64,000 nt of DNA, taken from Isochrysis galbana. Taxonomy: Eukaryota > Haptophyta > Isochrysidales > Isochrysidaceae. Where the stretch lies: contig CM030931.1 in assembly GCA_018136815.1 (NCBI GenBank), positions 8,358,557-8,422,556 of the forward strand. The letters are read 5' to 3'. Both the position numbers and the translations under genes were made by a program. The notes beneath the pieces are model-generated. The model was given only the letters and a program-made list of their open reading frames with translations, did not search any database and was not told the origin of the DNA. Shown here in pieces: positions 1 to 8,784 of the stretch; within the stretch, counting starts at the first letter, position 1; every line of letters begins with the position of its first letter.

Positions 1-377
1 ATGCATGGGCGTGCGTGCGCTTGTTTCAGTGCGAATCGTTCGACTCGTTCACATATGGGTGGGACGGGTGCACCGCGTCCATGTGTATACAAAATCCAAG
101 TGAACAAGCCATTGTTGTGTTCCACGCATCCATCTCTAACTAGATCGCTCGTGTCACCCTAGAATAAATGAAAACGCCAGTTAGGCAGCGAAGTCCCAGT
201 CACATTCGGTCGATCGAGGCTCGAGACCCATGTCCACGGTGAGGAATGCGCGAAAGCTCGAGCGCCGTCTCGCTTTGTTGAGTAACGGAGGCGAGCCTAG
301 AGGCACGGGGACGCCGTGCACGGATTGCGAGGTCCCACGCACGATCTTTAATACTTCAGTGATATGGAGCGACCAAG
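1..377. other. Window edge, no gene seen
   Basis: No open frame with recognisable protein content, RNA gene or repeat is visible here. The sequence is of mixed composition. Confidence 0.4.
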
Positions 378-401
378 CTAAGTAAGACTCGGCTGACCTT
401 C

Positions 402-818
402 CACTACTCCACTACGCGGTGTGCGACGCGTGCCGTTCCGCAATAAAGCTGTGCAAGCGACTGCGCGACGATCCGGCGGCCAGACTAGTACAAATGGGCG
501 CCGACGCGGCGGCGCGCACGAAGCGTCCTCGCTACGAAGGTGCTCCGCTTGCGGCGTGAGAGTGCACCGATCTGACAGATCGTCACCCTGCTCGTCAAAC
601 AGGAGGGCCAGTGCGCATCGTGTAAGTGTAAGCACGAGGTGCGCCTGGCGGCGGGCGCGGGCATCTATATGGCGTCGCTCGACAAGGTGGGCGCGCGTTA
701 CGACGACGGCACAGCGCAAGTTCTCTGCCACGGCTGCCAGTCCCAGTCCTTCGAATCCTACGTGGCAAAATTGCAAATTGCCCCTCGTTTCCGTTATGGT
801 GCGATTCCGCCCGTTCTA
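402..818 (+). pseudogene. Decayed Cys-rich fragment, possibly HNH/endonuclease VII-like
   Basis: Two open blocks read together but lie in different frames. Block one (about 402-560) contains a CDACR motif, then LCKRLRDDPAARL and RPRYEGAPLAA, and ends in a stop. Block two (about 587-818) reads VKQEGQCASCKCKHEVRL, then SLDKVGARYDDGTAQVLCHGC. The order CxxC, a central S-L-D-(K/R) and a closing CxxC resembles the zinc-binding HNH/endonuclease VII fold found in phages, giant viruses and mobile elements, where the Asp-Lys/Arg region sits between the two Cys pairs. A TGA lies directly before block two in its own frame, so the gene needs a frameshift or an unrecognised intron to be read through. I infer a broken copy. 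No N-terminal start was found, and the HNH assignment rests on motif spacing only. Confidence 0.3.
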
Positions 819-1392
819 GACGAGAGCTCGCCGACAGATCGCCTTTTGATCGTCGTCCGTCGCCGTCTAATCGGAGTGTTTGGGTTTGATTTGAGTCGAG
901 TTACGTGAGAAAGTCGTGGGACGAGAGTCGGAGTGTTTGCTTTTGCTTCCTGGTTCCTGGGTGTCCGGTGTCCGTGTCCGTCGTCCTGGGTCGTCAGTCG
1001 TTTATCCTTCGCTCTCGCTCTCGTACTCTCGCTCGCTCTCGTCTACCACTCGTACCCTACAAACCCAAACCCTCCTCTCCTCGCCAGCCCCTCCCTCCCA
1101 TCACAACCCTCCCCTAGATAGAGGTCCAGCGGGTCGGTCGTCGGTCGCCATCGCTCCGCTCCCACTTCGGATTGCGCGGGAGGAGAGGTAGGGGAAAACT
1201 TCCCCCTGTCCCGCGAAAAAATATTCTGACCCCATGATGCAGCGAGGTTTTTTTTTTACCCAGGCTCCCTCACCTCTACCTCCCCTCGCTCGCCCTCGCC
1301 TCTCGCCTCTCGCTTGATGTCGCTCTCGCCGCCGTCCTCGCCCTCGCCCTCGCCCGCCTTCCCACCTTCCTCTGCTGACGGGCTTCAGCCCG
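819..1392. other. Low-complexity intergenic DNA
   Basis: CT-rich stretches (1005-1100 and 1260-1330) lie between weakly coding-like segments. Nothing here is supported as a gene. Confidence 0.4.
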
Positions 1393-1635
1393 TCAGCGTA
1401 TCCGAAGTCGTTCATACCGCCGCGCCTGCCGCCGGCTTCGCCCCCTCTCCATTGTCCTCAGACCAAATGGTTCTGGCCCCAATTCGTCAGGGCCTCGGTC
1501 GCGGTCGCGGTTCGACAGTGTGGTGTCCGCTATGGCCTGGTTGGCCGGCGCGGCGGGGTGGGCGGAGACAGAGGACGGGAGCGTGGCGCGCCCCATGACC
1601 CTACACCCTACCATTTCAACGATAGACGATAGTTG
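1393..1635 (-). repeat. Copy 1 of the hairpin-plus-ATG repeat family, with MGRA-type ORF
   Basis: Read on the minus strand, a region of GATAG/CTATC-rich hairpin-like sequence (about 1611-1635) is followed by GGGTCATGGGGCGCGCCAC, with the ATG at 1596-1594. The encoded start, MGRATLPSS, matches the starts of the copies at 25898 (MERAPPPS) and 54702 (MGRAPLPS). The frame stays open to 1393 but the remainder (NRDRDRGPDELG) has no recognised domain. This is the most diverged of the four copies: the hairpin is separated from the ATG by an extra segment. It is probably a remnant of a mobile element. Confidence 0.5.
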
Positions 1636-2512
1636 TATCGATATGTGATTGATATTGATATGACGAGGAGGATTTGCGTTTATCGATAGCATTCAAATCC
1701 CCAAATAAGCTTTCCTATACGTCTCTCTAACCATCAACCAGTTGTCAACCAGCCTTTGCAGACGGAACACGACCGGCGGCCTCAATCCATTCCGCTCTAG
1801 AGCGCAAGCAAAGGCAAACGGTGATGCTGCCAGCACGCCAGCACAAGCAAGCAAAGCCGTCGTTTTTAGAGCTCAAATAAGGTCGCAGGCTCAGGCCTCG
1901 AATTGACTCTCAAATCAATCTGTCCCACTATAGGCTGAACACGACCTCAATCCATGGCTATAGCGAACAGCATTGGCCCACAAAAATATTGTGCCGAGCG
2001 ATCTGACCGAGGCATCAGTGGTGTGCGGCGCCACGATGCATAGCTTTCACACACCCCAAGCTGCACAAAGTACACACATACCAGCCACAAGGAGTACGAA
2101 CACATCAACGCAACGCGGCCTACAAACACGGTGTAGGAAGGCTAGGCAGACGCCCGAGCAATCGTGACGCCGCTGCTACAGTGCTAGACACACAGATTGT
2201 GCAAGGACAAAAACCCTAAGCCTGCCACGCTCCACTCCATCCACGAACAGAATGGCCGAACCCATTGGTTGGCGCACACAATGTTTACCCATTTTGTCGA
2301 GATCCACAAGATGCCAGATGCAACTGCTGGGCGCGTGCTTGCCACAAAAATTTATCACCTCCTTGGGAGAACAGTGGGACTCGGAAGAGCGGCTGCCAGC
2401 ACCTCCTGGACAACGAATGATGCCCAAAGGGATGCATCACGGAGGACACGAGCATGCTCGTTCGAGTGGCAACAGCTCACCATAAGGTCTAGGCATGCCA
2501 TGGCAAGGACGA
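1636..2512. other. Intergenic DNA downstream of ETFB
   Basis: No supported gene. This is the 3' flank of the minus-strand ETFB gene, which ends at 2513. It lacks the homopolymer runs of other spacers. Confidence 0.4.
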
Positions 2513-3659
2513 CTAGATCACCTTGGCTTCGTTCTTGAGCTTGTCGACAAGCTGCTCGACAGATTCCACCTTAATGCCAGCAGCACGCGCTGGCGGTTCC
2601 TGCACCTTCATCGTCGTCATGTGCTTCTTCAGCGTCACACCAAGCTCCTAGACGATTCCACGAAATTCAGGTGAGCGCATTGAGGCAGGGTGCATATTGC
2701 CGGCGAGCACTATTCAACCGCCCAAAAACTCCGGCGGGGCGGCTCTCCCGCGGAGTGCAATATCAAGGCGCGTCTCTCAGGCCTGAGGCGGACCCATGAA
2801 GGGCCCGCAATGTCACGTGAGAGCTGCCACCAGGTCTCAAGTCGCGCACCTCTGGTGTCGTCTTGTCGATCTTCTTCTTCTTGGCCTTCATAATGTTTGG
2901 CAACGTGGCATAACGCGGTTCGTTGAGCCGCAGGTCGGCGGTGACCACAGCCGGTAGGGACATGCCGAGAGTCTCGAGGCCGCCATCAATTTCGCGTGTC
3001 ACCTGGACCTTTCCATCCGCCAACTCAACCTTGGAGGCGAATGCGCCCTGAGGCCAACCCAACAACGCTCCGAGCATCTGGCCTGCGGGTGCAAGGTAAA
3101 AGGGACAGCGCGTCGGCTCCAACCGTCTCGCCAACCGAGATGACGACCCATCATCTACGTCGAGGCAGCCACGCAAAGAAGGCCTCGGGCCCTGTGCGGG
3201 CGATGCACCTGTCTGGTTGGCGTCGTCGTCAATTGCCTGCTTGCCGAGCACAACGAGCGATGGCTCCTCCTTTGCAACGAGCGCTGCAAATAGTTTGGCC
3301 ACATTCAATGGCACAATCTCCTCATCCGTTACTACATGGATCGCACGATCAGCGCCCATCGCCAATGCCGTGCGAAGCTGCTCCTGCGCCGCTGTGGGAC
3401 CGACAGAGACGGCTATCACCTCCGTGGCGATCTTCTTCTCCTTCAGACGGACGGCCTCCTCAACGGCGATCTCATCGAACGGATTCATGCTCATCTTGAC
3501 ATTGTTGGTCTCCACGGCCGACTTGTCCGGTTTCACCCGGATTTTAACGGCATAGTCAATCACGCGCTTCACGCCGACCATCACCTTCATTTGCCTCACA
3601 TGCGTGGCCGAGACCACTGAGCGCGTGGCGGCCGCGCGGAGTGCCTGCAGAATGCACAT
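2513..3659 (-). CDS. ETFB: Electron transfer flavoprotein beta subunit, mitochondrial
   Basis: ETF-beta with ETF-alpha carries electrons from mitochondrial acyl-CoA and other dehydrogenases to ETF-ubiquinone oxidoreductase. Three exons are read from the sequence: 3659-3209, 3082-2850 and 2647-2513. Both introns (3208-3083, 126 bp, phase 1; 2849-2648, 202 bp, phase 0) have GT and AG ends. Joined, they give 272 residues, a normal family length. The first intron is a multiple of three and stop-free, so a naive ORF reads through it and interrupts the conserved motif; splicing restores [10 protein letters not shown]. The ETF-beta signature [20 protein letters not shown] is present, followed by a Lys run, and the spliced C-terminus reads [19 protein letters not shown] and ends [12 protein letters not shown]. 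The first ~23 residues ([14 protein letters not shown]) are Arg/Ala/Ser-rich, consistent with a mitochondrial presequence. The function is firm; exact splice sites are by eye. Confidence 0.95.
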
Positions 3660-5170
3660 GTAGGGTTCAGTTGTGTACTATGGTGGCCGCACGTGCCTCT
3701 CGCCCACTAGCCACAGCCACAAGACGGAGAGAGGGAGAGCTGCAAGAAGGCTGCCAAAACATGGAGGAGGCACTCGACGATTAAGTGCCGTTGCTCACTA
3801 CACCCGGGTACAGTTGCAGCAATCGGCATTTATCAGGGTGGTCCACGTGCGACCATGGCTTGCGCACACCAAAGTTCAACCGTCTCTCCCGCCTCTTTTA
3901 TCCCCCCCCCCCCTTTTATCTCCTGCCGTCGCCCTGCCCTTTCCATCTCCTCAAACGAGCACCATGGCCCATCTAGGATCTCGAGTAGGCACTCAACCAC
4001 GGCGCCCCGTAGTGGCCCCCATGTGCCTTGCTCGCTCGCCCTTCCCTCCCCCCCCCCCCCCCCCCCGTCCCCGACCACTTTTCGCTGCCCCCCGCCCCCC
4101 CCCCCGCCCGCCCTTCGCTCTCCCTTCCCCCCTCCCCCCCTCCCCCCTTCTCTTCTTCCCCCTCTCCCCTTCTTCTCCCCCTCGTCCTCTCTCCTCCTCT
4201 CTCGTCTCTTCTTCTTGCCCAGCGCGCGCCAAGCGCGGCCGGCCGAGCGAGTGAGGAGCGCAAGGTGGTGAGGGGGAACTGCATGCAGGCAGGCGCGAGA
4301 GGGCAGACTGAGCCAGGAGGGTGCTGGCGCACACCGTTGTGGAGCGAAGCATTGAGGGGGAGGGGGGGAGAGAGAGAGAGGAGAGGAGAGGAGAGGGAGG
4401 GAGAAGAGAGCACGGGAGAGTATTACGTATCTCCGGTACAAAATCATGGAGTAGAGCACATCGTTGTCTGAGAGCAGAAGTGAGTATATCTAGTGAGAGG
4501 AGAGCGACGAGGGGGGAAGGGTACCAGAGAATTAAGTAAGAGAGAGAGGAGAAGGATGAGAAGAGAAAGTGAAACGAGGATGGAGAGAGAGAGAGGGAAC
4601 CAGAGACGGGGGAGTGGAGGGGAAGAACAGGGGCCCCGCGGGCGGCGGGGGGGGGGGGGGACACAAAGAGAAGAGGATCGCACCCCACGCGAGGGAGAGA
4701 AGAAATTCCTCTGTTTCCTCGAGTTGTTTCTTCAACGACTTCGCCCCTTTCTTTGGGGCTGCAGCAGGCATCCTCTCCTCTCACCACGGCGGTGTTCCTT
4801 TTCTCAACAAGAACCCTCTCCGTCTTCTTGTTCCTCACCCCACTTCTTTCATGGTACGGCGAGGTCATCCGAGACTCGGATGTGGATGTATTCGGTTCCT
4901 ACTCTCTCCCGACCGCCAACGCTCTCTCCTCTGTCTCCCTCCTCCTTCTTCCTCTTCTTCTCGTGTTCTCTTCCCCTTCTGCGGGGTCCCCACCCCCACC
5001 CCTTTCCCTTCTCTCCCGCCAGCTCTCTCCTCGCCCGCGTGGCGCCCGCTCGCCATCAAGCGGCGCGGGGGAAGCCGGGGGTTGACGAACCATCGCCGGT
5101 GGGCCCCCATCGGTATCAATCAACGCCCAAAATAATATCTCTGAACTCTTAGACCCTACCCTACCCTACC
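3660..5170. repeat. Pyrimidine- and purine-rich low-complexity block
   Basis: Long C/T-rich tracts (about 3890-4220 and 4920-5040) flank a G/A-rich tract (about 4350-4690), with several C or G homopolymers longer than ten bases. Long open frames exist on both strands, but they encode only Pro/Ser/Leu or Arg/Gly/Glu repeats of the biased composition. I find no gene here apart from the 5' flank of ETFB. Confidence 0.7.
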
Positions 5171-5234
5171 TAGACCCTAGTACGTTGTGGAATACAAATA
5201 CACCAAATACATACTACCTCCGTTCCATTACTGA

Positions 5235-5330
5235 ACCCCCTCCCTCCCTCCCCGCCGCTCCCTCCCTCCCTCCTCCCCGCCGCTCCCTCCCTCCCTCCCT
5301 CCCCGCCGCTCCCTCCCTCCCTCCCTCCCC
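5235..5330. repeat. Short array of the 22-bp C/T-rich minisatellite
   Basis: About four units of the minisatellite that reappears at 6172-6525. Each unit is three CCCT blocks, then CCC and CGCCGCT. The array is followed at 5331-5351 by a GC-rich sequence containing CCGGCCAGGTTTTCGCG, whose reverse complement borders the larger array. Confidence 0.85.
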
Positions 5331-5759
5331 TTGGCCCCGGCCAGGTTTTCGCGTCTGACCTGCCCAAATTTCTTTCGAAAATTTCGGTGTTTTTGCATTG
5401 ATTTTCGGACAGGCTCGCCCTAATTTTCGCGAAATTTTTGTTTTTCGAGGTTGGAGCGAGCCCCACCGCTTCGGCCACCGGCCACCCGGCCGCCACCGGC
5501 AACGAGCGAGGTGTGACGCGTTACGCGCGCGCGTGCCATGGTATGCTAGTATGATCAATAGAGTATAGAGTATAGAGTTCAGGCATGAGCATCAGCATCA
5601 GGCATGCAAACAACAGTTAGTTTGGCAACACAATTAACGCAAACGCATCGAGAGCGCACACAGAAACTACCAAAACGATCGCGCTCGTCAACCGATCAAC
5701 CCACTAGACGCTTATTGAAGCGGCTCATCAACGAGGCCTGCAGGTGGTGGTCTGACAAC

Positions 5760-5912
5760 ACACCCGACTACTGGTCACCGTACATCAAACGGAGCAAGGA
5801 AAACACACGTTCCGAGTCGTTCGAGTCTTTACTCACATGGTCGTTCCCGTCCTCGTCGTAGTCGTCGTCGTCCGAGTCGTCGACGACGACTCGAGGCCGC
5901 TTGCTCCCGCTC
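5760..5912 (-). CDS. Possible small acidic protein, first exon
   Basis: On the minus strand an ATG at 5912-5910 opens MSGSKRPRVVVDDSDDDDY, followed by DEDGNDH. The next bases, GTGAGTAAAG, are a good intron donor near 5840. Without splicing the frame continues for about 20 codons to a stop. Candidate downstream AGs lie near 5745, but no convincing second exon was found. The basic KRPR followed by an Asp-rich tract looks like a nuclear-localisation/acidic protein start; it could also be a fragment of a mobile element. The retroelement reads in the opposite direction downstream. Confidence 0.25.
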
Positions 5913-6149
5913 ATACTCTCCGCGTCTCAGCGGCGGACACACCCCTGTCGTCTCGCCCCTCCACCCCCAGCCCCAGCCCCCACGCCGCCCCACCCCCTCC
6001 ACTCTCCCCTCGGCGCCGGCGCCCACCCAGCACCCAGCGCGCCAGCGCCCCGCCCCGTGACCCCAAATTTCGCGCTTTACCTCTTGGCTTCGCGCCCAAG
6101 TTTCGGTCAAAATTTTTTTTCTTCGAGCTCACCCAAATTTTGAAAAAAA

Positions 6150-6172
6150 ATTCGCGAAAACCTGGCCGGGGC
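6150..6172. repeat. Inverted partner of the 5331 sequence
   Basis: This sequence, with CGCGAAAACCTGGCCGG in its core, is the reverse complement of 5331-5351. The two form an inverted pair about 0.8 kb apart, each directly abutting an array of the same minisatellite. Confidence 0.75.
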
Positions 6173-6527
6173 CAACCCTCCCCGCCGCTCCCTCCCTCCC
6201 TCCCTCCCCGCCGCTCCCTCCCTCCCTCCCTCCCCGCCGCTCCCTCCCTCCCTCCCTCCCCGCCGCTCCCTCCCTCCCTCCCTCCCCGCCGCTCCCTCCC
6301 TCCCTCCCTCCCCGCCGCTCCCTCCCTCCCTCCCCGCCTCCTCCCTCCCTCCCTCCCCGCCGCTCCCTCCCTCCCTCCCTCCCCGCCGCTCCCTCCCTCC
6401 CTCCCTCCCCGCCGCTCCCTCCCTCCCTCCCTCCCCGCCGCTCCCTCCCTCCCTCCCTCCCCGCCGCTCCCTCCCTCCCTCCCTCCCCGCCGCTCCCTCC
6501 CTCCCTCCCTCCCCGCCGCTCCCGCTG
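6172..6527. repeat. 22-bp minisatellite, about 16 units
   Basis: Near-perfect head-to-tail copies of a 22-bp C/T-rich unit ending in CGCCGCT. A few units are short by one CCCT block (for example near 6325-6350). Because 22 is not a multiple of three, all three plus-strand frames stay open and read Pro/Leu/Ser/Ala repeats, which explains the long spurious ORFs on both strands. It ends at the first plausible coding part of the retroelement. Confidence 0.9.
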
Positions 6528-6630
6528 AAGATGATGTGGATTCCGTCCGGTCCCTCCCTCCTTTCGAGCCCCCACCATATGAAGAGTTTGTTCCACCCCC
6601 GTCGTCGACGTACTTGTACCCCAAGCGTAA

Positions 6631-8784
6631 CTTCGTTCCACCTCCGACCGCCACCGTCGGCGCCGCCCAAATCATGGACCAAAGGCTCTCCGCGGCGCTG
6701 TCGACCGCCTCGAGTCCTCTACCCTCCAAGCCGCCCAGCGCCACGAAGAATTTCAGCGAGAGGTGGGGTCTACCTTCAACGCGATACTCAACATTCTACA
6801 GGGCCAAGCGGGCACTACGACTTCGTCTCGAGTCGAAACTTCGCCCCCGCTTGTGGAAGAAGGAGACAACTCCATTGGTGCTCCCCCTGCCTCGGTCAAG
6901 TTCCCTTCTCAATCTTTGCCCGCCGCGCCGTTCTCCGTTCCGCCGAATCCGATTTCCGATCCCGAACCCAATACGCCTGTTCCTGTCTCACCCGCCAAGC
7001 CCGTTTCTGATCCCCAACCTCCACCCACCGTCGCGGGCCTCCGCTCGCTTCCAAATCCGGCGGCTCGGCGCCATCCCGTCGATCCAAGCCTCGCCGGTGA
7101 TGTTTCTGAGCGAGAGGTCATCCTAGCCTCGTGGGACCAACTGTTTGAGGATGCCGCCTACGAGGTAGCCTCTCTCTACAGGAAGTCCGACGATTTCGAG
7201 CTCATCCACGCCATTCTCAACGGTTGACTCAACGGCGGCCTCTCTCGGGCCGGCAATGTTTGGCACTACCGCGTGTTTTTCGAGAAGGAGCACGTGACCA
7301 AGTGGGCTCGGAGCCGCTTCTTCCTCGACCGCACCCTCCATCACCAAGTCCGAATGGGCAAAGAGCTTTCCGAGATCAAGTTCCCCAAGGGCCTGGCCTC
7401 GGACAACGTCCAGACAGCGGCCACCTCTTGGAACGATTTTCGTCTGTCCTTCATCAAGCCGCTCGAGCGCGCCCTCTCGCTCGGCTGCGACCACCGCGAA
7501 ATCTTTACATCCTTACTAGCGGCCGCCAACTTGTGCACCACCGGCAACCAAAGGATTTACGCCTTCCTCCTCGATCTCGCCGAAGACCCGGTCCTCTCTC
7601 TCAACCCCGCGCTGGCCTGCGACGTGCTTCTCCGCAAGTGCGACGCCACTTTCGCGGCCAACGTGCCTGGCTTCGCCAAAGACTCCGCCTCCATGGAGTG
7701 GGACCGGCTCGTAGCTCGTGAGGCCGGCTCCGATCTCTTAGAGTTATCCAAGAATTTGGTGCGCGCGTACGTCCGCAAGATGGGTGACGCGAAGGTGGAT
7801 GCCACGACAGTCTGGGACCACCCGAACATGTCGCACGATATCAATCAACGATTCGAGTCCATCATTCGGAACGACAAGGTCGACGCGGCTCGCGGCGTGG
7901 ATAACGCGACCAAGTTCGGCGAGTATCTTGCAAAGACTCGCTTCCGCGTCGAGAACCACGAGCTTCCTCGTTCGGCCCTTTCGTGCGTCAACCTCTGCCA
8001 ACGCTACTTGAGCCCGTACGAACAGTCCCGTGCTGGCCAACAACAAACGTCGGTCACGGTCGCCGCCGTGACGCCGCCGGCGACTACTTCCAAGTCCACC
8101 AAAACCGCCAAGGTTGCTAAGGCTGCCTCCAACCCCGCGGACACTACGGCTTCGATGGTCGCCGCCGTCCAAGCGGCGGTGACCGAGGCATTAAAATCGC
8201 AAAACAACAACTCGAACCGCAAGGCGACTGGCGCTGACAATCGTCGGGCTCCGCCTCCGCCTACGAATTACTCCGCATCGTCTCCGTTACCGGACGCACT
8301 TCTTGACCGTCCTCTCGGCAAAAGCACGTCTTCTCGTCGCCAATGTGATCCCCCTCCGAACGGCCTTGGGCTTCCGGCCGATTCGGGCCTCTCGGAATGG
8401 GATCCAGGTAGCTGGTCTCGAGCTCGAGCCCGCTTCTGGCAAATTTCTCGTTACGCTGGTCACCCGGCCCTTCGCGCTGCGCTCACGCGCTGCCGTCCCT
8501 CCGATGCCACCATGACGGCGCCGCGTCTCGACGACCTAGACCGCGACGTCAAGGAGTGGACCGACGCCAACGGCTGCGCGTACTGCGCCTTTCGTCCCCG
8601 GGCCCCATCTGGTACGCCCGAGGCAGACCTGTGGAAGTATGGCACGGGCGACGGAGCTCATAACCCCGTCGTTTGCCAACCGTACATTCGTTTTCTCTGT
8701 GAAGGCGGCAGTGGCGAGTGTGGTAACGACCCAGAAGTCCACCGCCGCCTCCGCACGATGGTCGTTCTCCGTCCGGCCCATTAG
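6631..8784 (+). CDS. Retroelement Gag-like protein
   Basis: The frame is open from 6631 to the TAG at 8782-8784 except for a TGA at 7225-7227, which lies inside clearly coding sequence (FELIHAILNG, stop, LNGGLSRAGNVWHYRVFFEK). Upstream, related coding content (DDVDSVRSLPPFEPPPYEEF) sits in another frame and meets this one near 6690. The N-terminal part is Pro/Ser-rich, the middle (about 7150-8010) is a helical capsid-like domain (WARSRFFLDRTLHHQVRMG, SWNDFRLSFIKPLERAL), and the tail after 8100 is Ala/Thr/Lys-rich, ending in a Cys-rich segment (GCAYCAF, then VVCQPYIRFLCEGGSGECG) that may bind zinc and nucleic acid. No classic CCHC knuckle is present. Position before the methyltransferase-like and protease regions supports the Gag call; no specific Gag family was recognised. 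Confidence 0.65.

Noticed and set aside
3083..3208. Unspliced ETFB ORF reading through the first intron
   Set aside because: The 126-bp insert disrupts the conserved [10 protein letters not shown] region and has GT and AG ends, so it is an intron.
3993..5152. Long overlapping ORFs on both strands
   Set aside because: They translate C/T or G/A simple sequence into Pro/Ser or Arg/Gly/Glu repeats, with no conserved residues or codon structure.
6172..6527. CRISPR-like array
   Set aside because: Units abut without spacers and are simple C/T repeats; this is a eukaryotic minisatellite.
5837..7126. 429-residue plus-strand ORF and the 277-residue minus-strand ORF over the minisatellite
   Set aside because: A 22-bp unit without stops keeps all frames open; only the last part (from about 6530) is plausible Gag sequence.
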